Program-made: the position numbers and the translations under genes
From: Sphingobacterium sp. CZ-UAM
GTDB taxonomy: Bacteria; Bacteroidota; Bacteroidia; Sphingobacteriales; Sphingobacteriaceae
Reading direction: 5' to 3'
Assembly: GCF_002000245.1 (NCBI RefSeq)
Contig: NZ_MTCM01000011.1
Span: forward strand, 47,463-111,462
Length of the DNA: 64,000 bases
The notes under the pieces: model-generated
Seen by the model: only the letters and a program-made list of their open reading frames with translations
Database searches by the model: none
Told to the model about the DNA's origin: nothing
Shown here: piece by piece, positions 7,695 to 15,838 of the stretch
Numbering within the stretch: position 1 is the first letter of the stretch
How the letters are laid out: each line of letters begins with the position of its first letter

Positions 7695-8798
7695 ATGCAA
7701 TATCTTTGGAGTAATTTTGGGATGAATATGCAAACCTTTTTTCTTGTTTTCTCGGGCTTATTGATCATCATAAGCGTATTGCCCTTTTTCAAGAGTCAGC
7801 ACTGGATTTTTCGTGTGGCCGAATTTATTAAGTTGCAGCTGCTGGTTTTTCAGGTACCTGCTTTGGCTTGGGGGTTCTATTTGCTTGACGGATCGCCCTG
7901 GATCTGGGGAATACAGATCGCACAAGCCCTATTGATCACCTATCATATATTTATCCTGGTGCGTTACACGAAATTTTGGCGCAAGGAAAAATACGACAAA
8001 GGCAAAGATGCCTCGGAAAGCATTAAAATTATCTCCTGCAATGTGCTGCAGTTTAATGAGGAGCACCAGCGTTTCATCGAGCTGATCCGAAAAGAAAAAC
8101 CGCAGATTTTTCTGACAATGGAAAGTGATGCGGCATGGGAGGAGGCGCTGCGGATCTTGGAATCAGATTATCCAAATGCGGTCAAGGTGACCTTGGATAA
8201 TACCTATGGAATGCATTTTTATACCAAGCTCAAGGTCAATAAAAGTCAGGTCCACTATTTTGTGGCGGATGATATCCCCAGTATAGAAGCTGAGTTGGAG
8301 ACAGTGGACGGGCACCGTTTTATCTTTTTTGCTGTGCATCCGCCGCCGCCTAGTCCGACGGAGGAGGAAAACTCCAAAGAACGGGATGGTGACCTGCTTA
8401 GTGTGGCAAAACGGGTTCGCGATTATAAAATGCCGGTAGTGGTTACGGGTGACTTTAATAATGTGGCCTGGGCCAGGTCTTCCATACTGTTCAAGAAAAC
8501 CAGCAAGCTGATCGATGCCCGTATAGGGCGTGGGATTTTATCCACCTTTCACGCAAATTATTGGTTTTTCCGGGTGCCTTTGGACTTGCTTTTCCATAGT
8601 CCCAATGTGTTTATCGACAAACTGTTTATCTATCCTTCGGTAGGGTCGGACCATTTCCCAATGGGTTGCACCTTTTTTATTGACCGTTATTCAGAAGAGC
8701 AGGCCGAAGATATCGAACATCTTGATCCGGGTGAACTAGCGGAAGTGGACGAACTCATAAGCGAAGGCCGCCAGGAGGAAAGTGATAACCGTAGCTAG
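7695..8798 (+). CDS. Membrane-anchored endonuclease/exonuclease/phosphatase (EEP) family protein
   Basis: 367 residues. Three hydrophobic segments (about 13-31, 46-63 and 70-89) anchor the protein, followed by an EEP fold. The metal and catalytic residues of the family are present: N116 in SCNVLQFN, E143, H215 in AVHPPPP, D253 and N255 in VTGDFNN, and D319-H320 in GSDHFPM. EEP enzymes cleave phosphodiester bonds in nucleic acids, phospholipids or inositol phosphates; a membrane-tethered domain suggests an envelope substrate, but the specificity is unknown. The start is uncertain: a TAnnTTTG box (TATCTTTG, 7701-7708) lies just inside the ORF, so translation may begin at ATG 7722 or 7728, which loses only 9-11 residues. 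Confidence 0.85.
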   Translation: MQYLWSNFGMNMQTFFLVFSGLLIIISVLPFFKSQHWIFRVAEFIKLQLLVFQVPALAWGFYLLDGSPWIWGIQIAQALLITYHIFILVRYTKFWRKEKYDKGKDASESIKIISCNVLQFNEEHQRFIELIRKEKPQIFLTMESDAAWEEALRILESDYPNAVKVTLDNTYGMHFYTKLKVNKSQVHYFVADDIPSIEAELETVDGHRFIFFAVHPPPPSPTEEENSKERDGDLLSVAKRVRDYKMPVVVTGDFNNVAWARSSILFKKTSKLIDARIGRGILSTFHANYWFFRVPLDLLFHSPNVFIDKLFIYPSVGSDHFPMGCTFFIDRYSEEQAEDIEHLDPGELAEVDELISEGRQEESDNRS

Positions 8799-8801
8799 CG
8801 A

Positions 8802-9581
8802 TTATTTTCCGATCTGTAATTTATACTCTTTTGATGGGGCTACCGAGAAATAACCCAAGGCATTGTTGGATATATTGGATCTGGGATTACCGGGAGCATT
8901 ACTCATCGTATTGCTTTGATATTCGTTCCAGTATTGATAGGTTTTCTGATCCACACAATAGCGGCGAACGCTGACATGGTCTCCTGGAGAAAGATCTGTT
9001 TCGAGATCAGCGATATAATGTGTCACCTTCAGCCCGTCATTGAACTGGTCAGACTGTGCACTGGCAAAACGAAACGGTCCGCCATTGATTGATAGCATGT
9101 AGATATAATAGTTGGAAACGCGGGCAGGATCTTTAAAGCTCAGCGCTGCAAAAAAGTAGCTTTTCCCGGCGATACTTTTTTGGGAAATAGCTGTGCTGTC
9201 AACAGCAACATAGGCCGGCATCTGACAGCTTGCGATGTATTGTGTCTTATTTACATTGGCCGATAAGATATATACCCGGCCTGCGGTAGGCATAAAATTA
9301 CGGTGGATATAGTAGCCGTCTTTGTCATATTGAAAGGAATAGCTCCGATTTTGGTTGTCTCTGACGTTTATTGTTGCGCCTTTGATGCCCGAAGTATTGA
9401 CTGCGTCGTCAAATCCCACGGAATGTGAGATACGTATGCGCTGAACGGGACCGGCGTCCGATAACTGGGCGTCGATGACCACACGGGCTGCGGCTTGATG
9501 AAGATCAAGATCTATTTTTTCCTCACAGGACGAAATCAGCAGGAATAGACTGGATAAGATAAAAGGTAGTCTAACATTCAT
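8802..9581 (-). CDS. DUF4249 family lipoprotein, partner of a TonB-dependent receptor
   Basis: 259 residues with a signal peptide and lipobox (LFLLISSC, Cys at about 19), followed by EEKIDLDL, the usual start of mature DUF4249 proteins. The N-terminal beta domain (about 30-120) has the family pattern of VVIDAQLSDAG, then IRISHSVGF and GATINVRDNQN. DUF4249 lipoproteins regularly lie directly after a TonB-dependent receptor with a carboxypeptidase-regulatory domain and probably act as its surface partner in substrate capture; the substrate is not known. Here it starts 5 bases after the receptor gene, so the two are co-transcribed. Confidence 0.85.
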   Translation of the reverse strand: MNVRLPFILSSLFLLISSCEEKIDLDLHQAAARVVIDAQLSDAGPVQRIRISHSVGFDDAVNTSGIKGATINVRDNQNRSYSFQYDKDGYYIHRNFMPTAGRVYILSANVNKTQYIASCQMPAYVAVDSTAISQKSIAGKSYFFAALSFKDPARVSNYYIYMLSINGGPFRFASAQSDQFNDGLKVTHYIADLETDLSPGDHVSVRRYCVDQKTYQYWNEYQSNTMSNAPGNPRSNISNNALGYFSVAPSKEYKLQIGK

Positions 9582-9586
9582 AACGT

Positions 9587-11908
9587 CTAAAATTTAAAGT
9601 TCCAGGTGACCGATGGGATAATGCCGAAGAGCACAATCTTATAAGCTTCTGTTTGGTTGGGATCGGCCTTGTTTTCGCGGAAGTCAATGCTATAGGCATT
9701 TTTACGGTTATAGACATTATATATTCCGATTGTCCAGCTGGAATGAAAGCGTTTATTTTTCTTTGGATCAAAGGTTGCGGATAAATCCAAACGATGATAG
9801 TCAGGCATGCGATAACCGTTCCGCTCGGTATAGTAAAACATGGATTTGCCGTTGATGAGATATTTCCCGCTCGGGAAGGTAACGGCATTTCCGGTATGGA
9901 AGACAAATGTTCCGCTGACTGTCCAGCTGTTTGAAAGGGAATAATTCGTCACGATGGCGAGATCATGTGTACGGTCCTGGCGTGCATTGAACCAGTTTCC
10001 TTCATTGATCCCGTTAAATCTACGCTGGCTTTTGGATAGGGTATAGCTAATCCAGCCTTTTAGCCGGCCGCTGTTCTTGCGCAGCTGCCCTTCCAGGCCA
10101 TAGGCTCTACCTATACCAAAGAGCAGCTCCCCTTCAAAGTAAGCATTTGCCTGTAAACTGGCGCCATTGCGTACATCAATCTGATTGCCCAGACGTTTGT
10201 AATAGGCCTCTACTGAGAAGTCATATTGCTTGGCTGAAAAGCTATGAAAGTAACCTACAACAGCCTGGTCCACACGTTGTGGCTTGATAAGGAGACTACT
10301 GAGTACATACTGGTCCGTGGTCAGGCTAGCACTGCTATTGCTCAGTTGATGCAGGTTCTGGGCGATGCGGTTGTACGAAACTTTTAAGCTGCTGTGTTCA
10401 TCCAGTAGCAGACTGGCGGACAGGCGGGGTTCTAGATTGATGTAATGTTTGGCAATCCGGCTGTTATCGCGTTTTTCGGAAATAGGCTTCCCATTTTTGT
10501 CAAATTGATAAAAGCTGCGCTTGCCCAGCACCATAAAATCATGGACATGGATACCATAGTATAAAGATAGGTTAGCCGTAGGCTTCCATTCATGGGAAAT
10601 ATAGCCGCCGAGATCAACTCCGCGCTGGCTTTCAACGGCTGTCGGGTTGACGGACTGATTTTTTCCGGCAGAAAGATTGGCCGGCCGGATGGACTGGCCC
10701 AATACGCCTACACCGAGCCGAAGGGTATGATTGGCATTGGCATGGTAGGAAAAATCCTGTTTGGCCTGGATGTTCCGGATATTGGAGGCGACCTGAAAAT
10801 CGATCTGTTCGCTGGAAACACCGGCCGCATAATTGAACCCGCTGTAAACAAGGGAACTACTGCTGGATAGTTTATCATTAAACCGGTGGCTCAGTCGTGC
10901 CGTGGCCGTGGTATTGCCCCAGGCAACGTTAAAAAGGTCACCGTACTTTAATTTGTCCTTGCCCCGATAGCCCGATAGGTACAATGTGCTTTTCTTGCCC
11001 AGGTTAAAACTGAGTTTGGCATTCAGATCATAAAAATACAGCCTATTTTGATCCATGTCTTTACTTTTCGCCAGCCTTAAAAAGGAATCCGCATAGGAAC
11101 GCCGGGCGCTGAATAGAAAAGAGCTTTTATCTTGTTCAATCGGTCCCTCAAGTTTTAGCCGCGAACTGATGATCCCTAGCCCACCTTCGCCGGAAAACTG
11201 CTTTTTGTTGCCATCCAATAGGGAGATGTCCAATACAGAGGAGATCCGTCCGGCAAATTGCGCGGGTATTCCCCCCTTGTAGAGCTGCACATCCTTGATG
11301 GCATCCGAATTAAAGGTCGAAAAAAATCCCAGCAGATGCGAAGGGCTATAGACCGTAGCCTGGTCGAGCAGAATTAGGTTCTGTCCGCCATCCCCGCCAC
11401 GCACATGAAAGGTGCTTGAACCTTCTCCGCCACCTTGTACCCCCGGTAAGAGCTGTATGGTTTTGAGTATATCTTTTTCGCCAAATAATACGGGCAGATG
11501 CTGAATGTCCTTCATATTGAGCTGCGTGCTGCTCATCTGTGGGGCATCGATGCTTTGACCTTGCTCTTTAGCCGATACCGTCACTTCGGCGATGCGATTG
11601 GGTATCGGCTTTAGTTCAAAATTTCGTTCAAGCGATTCGCGCAGCTCAATGGGCAAGGTCTGCTGCTGATAACCGAGGTAACTAACCTGAAGGTCATATG
11701 TCCCCCTGGGCAGTGCTATACGGTAATGCCCATAGACGTCTGAACTGGTCGCAATGCTGTCTTTGACTGTACGGATAACTGCTCCGTGAAGCGGTTTTCC
11801 CGTAATGGCGTCTCGAACAGTACCGCTTAATACAGTTGCCTGTGCGGAGACAATAAAAGGGGATAAGGCCAGGGAAACGGAAAGAAAATAAGAGATGATC
11901 GATTGCAT
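9587..11908 (-). CDS. TonB-dependent outer-membrane receptor with carboxypeptidase-regulatory domain
   Basis: 773 residues. Signal peptide about 1-23 (ending VSAQA), then a carboxypeptidase regulatory-like domain (about 27-105, SGTVRDAITGKPLHGAVIRT through DLQVSYLGYQQQ). The plug follows (about 125-235), with the LPVLFGEKDILKTIQLLPGV segment and the HVRGGDGGQNLILLD strand. The rest is a 22-strand barrel ending in aromatic WNFKF, as expected for outer-membrane insertion. It uses TonB-ExbBD energy to import a ligand. The DUF4249 neighbour downstream is the usual partner; no regulator is adjacent. The ligand is unknown. Confidence 0.9.
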   Translation of the reverse strand: MQSIISYFLSVSLALSPFIVSAQATVLSGTVRDAITGKPLHGAVIRTVKDSIATSSDVYGHYRIALPRGTYDLQVSYLGYQQQTLPIELRESLERNFELKPIPNRIAEVTVSAKEQGQSIDAPQMSSTQLNMKDIQHLPVLFGEKDILKTIQLLPGVQGGGEGSSTFHVRGGDGGQNLILLDQATVYSPSHLLGFFSTFNSDAIKDVQLYKGGIPAQFAGRISSVLDISLLDGNKKQFSGEGGLGIISSRLKLEGPIEQDKSSFLFSARRSYADSFLRLAKSKDMDQNRLYFYDLNAKLSFNLGKKSTLYLSGYRGKDKLKYGDLFNVAWGNTTATARLSHRFNDKLSSSSSLVYSGFNYAAGVSSEQIDFQVASNIRNIQAKQDFSYHANANHTLRLGVGVLGQSIRPANLSAGKNQSVNPTAVESQRGVDLGGYISHEWKPTANLSLYYGIHVHDFMVLGKRSFYQFDKNGKPISEKRDNSRIAKHYINLEPRLSASLLLDEHSSLKVSYNRIAQNLHQLSNSSASLTTDQYVLSSLLIKPQRVDQAVVGYFHSFSAKQYDFSVEAYYKRLGNQIDVRNGASLQANAYFEGELLFGIGRAYGLEGQLRKNSGRLKGWISYTLSKSQRRFNGINEGNWFNARQDRTHDLAIVTNYSLSNSWTVSGTFVFHTGNAVTFPSGKYLINGKSMFYYTERNGYRMPDYHRLDLSATFDPKKNKRFHSSWTIGIYNVYNRKNAYSIDFRENKADPNQTEAYKIVLFGIIPSVTWNFKF

Positions 11909-12209
11909 TTGAAGCTTTTACCTGATTGATTTTGTATACAATAAAATTGGAATGACGTATTAACCCTTTATTAATATTTGTTTTGATAGTTTAGGTGAAG
12001 ATTACTGCATAATGTCTCATTCTTTTGTTCGGTTTAGTTTATGTATGTAACGCTTTTGGTACATTGAATATTGTTCTAAACCGCTTATTTAAGCAATGGA
12101 TTTACCTAACGTCGGCATATTGGTTTACAGGAAGGCAAAACAACAGGATGGATATTTAGGTAGAAATGTGTAATTTAAGGGCAGCTAAACAATGTAGTAA
12201 ATCTAACTA
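11909..12209. other. Intergenic region between divergent receptor and acyltransferase genes
   Basis: 301 AT-rich bases separating divergent genes. No hairpin or consensus promoter stands out. Confidence 0.4.
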
Positions 12210-13337
12210 ATGGATAAAGATTATCTTTTTAAAACGGCTGCGGAAGATCTCCAGTCAAAGACCATTGATTTTTTGCGTTTTCCCTTAATTGTAGGGGTGG
12301 TATTTATCCATACAGATTTTTCGGATATTGTCATGGGCGGTGTAAAACAGATTAGTTTTGTGAATTATCCTATTTTCAGCTTCATCTTTTCTTTGTTTTC
12401 CAAAGTGATCTTTGAGCTTTGCGTGCCACTTTTCTTTTTTATCTCTGGTTTTTTATTTTTCTATAAAACAGCTGGATTCTCTTGGGAAATTTACCTGCAA
12501 AAGCTAAAGAAGCGTGTACGGTCACTTTTGGTCCCTTATATTTTCTGGAACCTGGCCGTCATTGTATTTCTTTTGCTTGCACAGACCTTTTTTTCGGGAA
12601 CTTTAGTTTCCGGAAGAAACAAACTAATAACGGATTATAGCCTAACGGATTGGCTCTGGTCTTTATGGGATACTTCGCATGTCAATCCACATGCGAGGAA
12701 AACCTTACCGGTCAACTCGCCATTCTGGTTTATTCGTGACTTAATGGTTGTAGTGCTGTCATCACCGTTGATTTATGTGCTGATTAAAAAGCTGAAGGCC
12801 TATGCGGTAATCCTGCTGGGACTGCTCTGGATCTTTAATCCTTTTTTTTATTTACCGGGATTGAGTACCGTTTCTTTCTTTTTCTTTACAGCGGGTGCTT
12901 ATTTTAGCATAAACAACAAAAACTTCGTCCTTGGTATGAAGCCCATGTTATCGGTGGCTCTGATATTATATGTCCTGCTCGTAGCGGCACAGCTTGTCTT
13001 CCGGGGTTCAGCTTGGTGGACCACCTTATATTGTGCCGGAATTATCATTGGACTGATTACTGTAGTGACGGTAGCTGCGCATTTCATTGAAAAGGGAAGC
13101 TGGCGTACAAATGCATTTCTGGCCGAGAGCAGCTTTTTTATTTATGCCTACCATCGCTTACCCTTGGTCTTTGTGATCAAATTTTTATTTAAGGTGCTTA
13201 ATCCACAGTCGGAGGGGTTATTATTGTTTCTCTACCTGGCTTGCCCTACGATAATCATTGTATCGGGCTTAGTCATATATAGTTTATTAAGGCAGTTTTG
13301 GCCTAGGTTTACAGCCATCATCAGTGGTGGACGTTAA
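12210..13337 (+). CDS. Acyltransferase 3 family membrane protein
   Basis: 375 residues with about ten membrane helices. The N-terminus fits acyltransferase 3 (OafA/NodX type) proteins: IDFLRFPLIVGVVFIHTDFS, with an R-x-x-x family arginine and a histidine in the first helix, and later CVPLFFFISGFLFFY. NSPFWFIRDLMVV corresponds to the central W-F-(I/L)-R segment. Members move acetyl or other acyl groups onto sugars of lipopolysaccharide, capsule or other glycans in the membrane. It is followed after 9 bases by a cysteine peptidase and then an outer-membrane protein gene, so the three may be one operon. The acceptor is unknown. Confidence 0.85.
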   Translation: MDKDYLFKTAAEDLQSKTIDFLRFPLIVGVVFIHTDFSDIVMGGVKQISFVNYPIFSFIFSLFSKVIFELCVPLFFFISGFLFFYKTAGFSWEIYLQKLKKRVRSLLVPYIFWNLAVIVFLLLAQTFFSGTLVSGRNKLITDYSLTDWLWSLWDTSHVNPHARKTLPVNSPFWFIRDLMVVVLSSPLIYVLIKKLKAYAVILLGLLWIFNPFFYLPGLSTVSFFFFTAGAYFSINNKNFVLGMKPMLSVALILYVLLVAAQLVFRGSAWWTTLYCAGIIIGLITVVTVAAHFIEKGSWRTNAFLAESSFFIYAYHRLPLVFVIKFLFKVLNPQSEGLLLFLYLACPTIIIVSGLVIYSLLRQFWPRFTAIISGGR

Positions 13338-13346
13338 TAAAAAACG

Positions 13347-14537
13347 ATGAAAAAAAAATATAAAAAGCTTGTTGTTATTCTCCTTGTACTGCTTGTCGGG
13401 GCAATACTGGCCACCTTTGGCCGGAAGATATACAATAAAAATAAATACAAAAGAATCAAAACCGAGTATGTATTTACAGATGTCATCAACCTGGGCTGTA
13501 CTTCGGTCAAACAACAGGGCGCATCGAATACCTGCTGGTCCTATACGGGCAATTCATTTCTGGAGTCGGAAATGATCCGGATGGGAAAAGCGCCTGTTGA
13601 GATTTCCCAGGTCTTCACAGCACGACAGGCTTACTTGGATAAGGCGCATAATTTTGTGCGGCTCCATGGTGGGCTGACCATGGGTGAAGGCGGGCAATTG
13701 CATGATGTATTGAATGTATTCCGCAAATATGGTGCGATGCCCAGATCAGCTTATGCGGGCCTACGGGGCAATCGCACTTATAATGATTTCAGGGAGATGA
13801 CGCCCATGTTAAATACCATGCTTAAGGTATTGGTCAAGAATAGGCCACTGGTACCTAATTGGGAGCGTGCCTATACCGCTATACTGGATACGCATCTTGG
13901 AGAGCTGCCCGAAAAATTCGACTATAAGGGAAAGATTTATACGGCGCGTACCTTTGCGGATCAGGTGATCGGGATTGATCCGGACAATTACATCGGCTTT
14001 GCGTCGGTAACCGATCAGCCTTATTATAAGCCTTTTGTGCTGTTGGTGCCGGATAACTGGTCCTTTGACCGCTTTTATAATGTACCTATGCAAGAACTCA
14101 CCGACATCATTGACCATGCATTGCAGCAGGGGTATACGCTTGCCTGGACGACAGACGTGTCCGAAAAAAGTTTCTCCTGGCAGTATGGAATTGCTTATGT
14201 GCCTGAGAAATCAGTTGACGATATGACGAAGGAAGAAAAAAAGAAAATGTTCGTAAAACCAATGCCGGAGAAAAAGGTTACAGCCGAAGAAAGACAGGCG
14301 GCTTTTGACAATTATGCGACCACGGACGATCATGCCATGCATATCGTTGGACTGGCCAGGGATCAAACGGGCAAGGAATACTATCTTGTTAAAAATTCTT
14401 GGGGTAAGGCCAATGATTTTAAAGGCTATATGTATATCAGCAAAGCCTATGTGAGATATAAAACGATTACACTGATGTTAAATAAAAATGGGCTCAGTCC
14501 GGAGCTGTTAGCTAAAATTGATCGGAAAGAACGCTAA
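13347..14537 (+). CDS. Membrane-anchored C1 (papain/bleomycin-hydrolase type) cysteine peptidase
   Basis: 396 residues. An N-terminal membrane helix (about 8-24, LVVILLVLLVGAILATF) anchors the enzyme outside the cytoplasm. The catalytic set of C1 peptidases is present: the oxyanion Gln at 56-57 and Cys63 in KQQGASNTCW, His329 in DDHAMHIVG and Asn350 in LVKNSWG. The D-H-A-M form and the large insert between Cys and His resemble bleomycin hydrolase/aminopeptidase C (C1B), which are normally cytosolic; an anchored form is less common. It likely trims peptides at the envelope. It lies 9 bases after the acyltransferase gene and 39 bases before the outer-membrane protein gene. Confidence 0.88.
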   Translation: MKKKYKKLVVILLVLLVGAILATFGRKIYNKNKYKRIKTEYVFTDVINLGCTSVKQQGASNTCWSYTGNSFLESEMIRMGKAPVEISQVFTARQAYLDKAHNFVRLHGGLTMGEGGQLHDVLNVFRKYGAMPRSAYAGLRGNRTYNDFREMTPMLNTMLKVLVKNRPLVPNWERAYTAILDTHLGELPEKFDYKGKIYTARTFADQVIGIDPDNYIGFASVTDQPYYKPFVLLVPDNWSFDRFYNVPMQELTDIIDHALQQGYTLAWTTDVSEKSFSWQYGIAYVPEKSVDDMTKEEKKKMFVKPMPEKKVTAEERQAAFDNYATTDDHAMHIVGLARDQTGKEYYLVKNSWGKANDFKGYMYISKAYVRYKTITLMLNKNGLSPELLAKIDRKER

Positions 14538-14576
14538 TTCCCAATTGTTTCCATAATTCGGGGGGAGCTTTGTTGT

Positions 14577-15365
14577 ATGAAAAACAACAACATCCTTATA
14601 CAATGCTCCGGAGTCTTCCTGATGACCTGGATACTCTCATTTTCTACGATTGCTCAGGCGCAAGAAAGCCGAACGATACCCGATAAGGTGCACCATGCCG
14701 AACCCCTGTACAATGATCTTGTGCGCGACCTGGGCGCAAGAAAAGGGGAAAAGGAATTCAATATCGGTGCAGATATCACCCGGATGCGCAGGCTGGATGA
14801 GTACGGTTATCTAATGGAATACGAGTTTGCACCTATCGATCGACTGGGGCTGGAAGTGGAGACAGATTTTGCCTATTCAAAGAGCAAAGTGGCAGGCATA
14901 GCCTCCAGCAATGAACTCGAACGATTGAGGTTGTCATCACAGTATTCATTTTATGTGTCCAAGAAGCATGCAACAACATTGGCCGTAGGTTATACACAGA
15001 TTTTTAATTTTGTCGAGGGCGGAACTGCTTTTAATCCCTTTTTTGTGGCGGCGAAGAGTTGGTATAGCAACTGGCATACCTTGGTCTATACAGGACCGGA
15101 AATAGCCTATCATTATAAATCTGGAAAGACGCAGATGAACTGGCAGATCAATACTTCCTTCCATTATACATTGCCGCAGACCGATCATTTTATTGGACTC
15201 GAGGTCAATCAGCAGGTCGAGTCTGGTTGTCTGGAGACAACGCTTCGGCCACAGGTAAAACTGGGAATTAGCGATAAATTGGCAATCGGTATGGCGGTAG
15301 GCTTTCCGGTGGGAAGCAGGGAAGAGACGATCAGTTCATTTTTTCGTCTGATTTATCAACTTTAA
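14577..15365 (+). CDS. Outer-membrane barrel protein of the HAEPLY type
   Basis: 262 residues with a signal peptide (about 1-28, ending AQAQE). The mature N-terminus carries the string HHAEPLYNDLVRDLGARKGE, a signature I recall from a family of Bacteroidota proteins usually left as hypothetical (HAEPLYID-type). After it come alternating amphipathic strands (FNIGADITRM, YLMEYEFAPIDRLGLEVETDF, SSQYSFYVSKKHATTLAVGYTQIF) and a C-terminus ending FFRLIYQL, which fits a small outer-membrane beta-barrel. The function is unknown. Spacing suggests co-transcription with the peptidase and acyltransferase genes. Confidence 0.7.
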   Translation: MKNNNILIQCSGVFLMTWILSFSTIAQAQESRTIPDKVHHAEPLYNDLVRDLGARKGEKEFNIGADITRMRRLDEYGYLMEYEFAPIDRLGLEVETDFAYSKSKVAGIASSNELERLRLSSQYSFYVSKKHATTLAVGYTQIFNFVEGGTAFNPFFVAAKSWYSNWHTLVYTGPEIAYHYKSGKTQMNWQINTSFHYTLPQTDHFIGLEVNQQVESGCLETTLRPQVKLGISDKLAIGMAVGFPVGSREETISSFFRLIYQL

Positions 15366-15838
15366 ATGGACAACTTTTTGGGATGATTGCTGATCGTCCA
15401 ATTCGGATAAAAATAGGAAACGTTCGATGGGACGAAAAATACTATTTTCCCGATGTAATGTATTGGTTTATAGGGTGGAATAAAATAGTGGAACGGACGC
15501 CTCCGTTCCACATTATCCAAATAGTTTTATCAAGTCGAACGCAAAAAAAATGACTTGACGCGCCAAATGTAGAAAATATAAATGGGAATTTAATAGTTAA
15601 ATTTTGTGAAACTTTACAAATAAATTTTAAATGTAGCGGGAAAGTGACAATAAGAGGGTATAGGTCAAATGGCGAACCTGTTAAAAAAAACGGCGCTGTT
15701 CAAAGTAAGATAAAACCCTTTGTGGATAGAATATTTAAAACGAGACCGTAAGAGGACATAAAAATAGGGGTGTCTAGAAAAGCTAGACACCCCTTGATTG
15801 ATTATCCGGAGGGATAAACAAAGATATTATTTCCAATA
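15366..15838. other. Convergent intergenic region with two strong hairpins
   Basis: 473 bases between convergent genes. A perfect 10-base-pair hairpin (GTGGAACGGA / TCCGTTCCAC) lies at 15488-15511 but lacks an adjacent T-tract. The terminator of the leftward lipoprotein gene is at 15760-15793. The rest is AT-rich sequence with no gene. Confidence 0.6.
15760..15793 (-). terminator. Rho-independent terminator of the peptide/lipoprotein operon
   Basis: GGGGTGTCTAG (15767-15777) pairs with CTAGACACCCC (15783-15793), an 11-base-pair stem with a five-base loop. On the minus strand the stem is followed by TATTTTTAT. It lies 46 bases past the stop of the 15839-17656 gene. Confidence 0.85.

Noticed and set aside
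9571..9906. 111-codon minus-strand ORF at the end of the TonB receptor gene
   Set aside because: Out-of-frame shadow of the receptor's last barrel strands.
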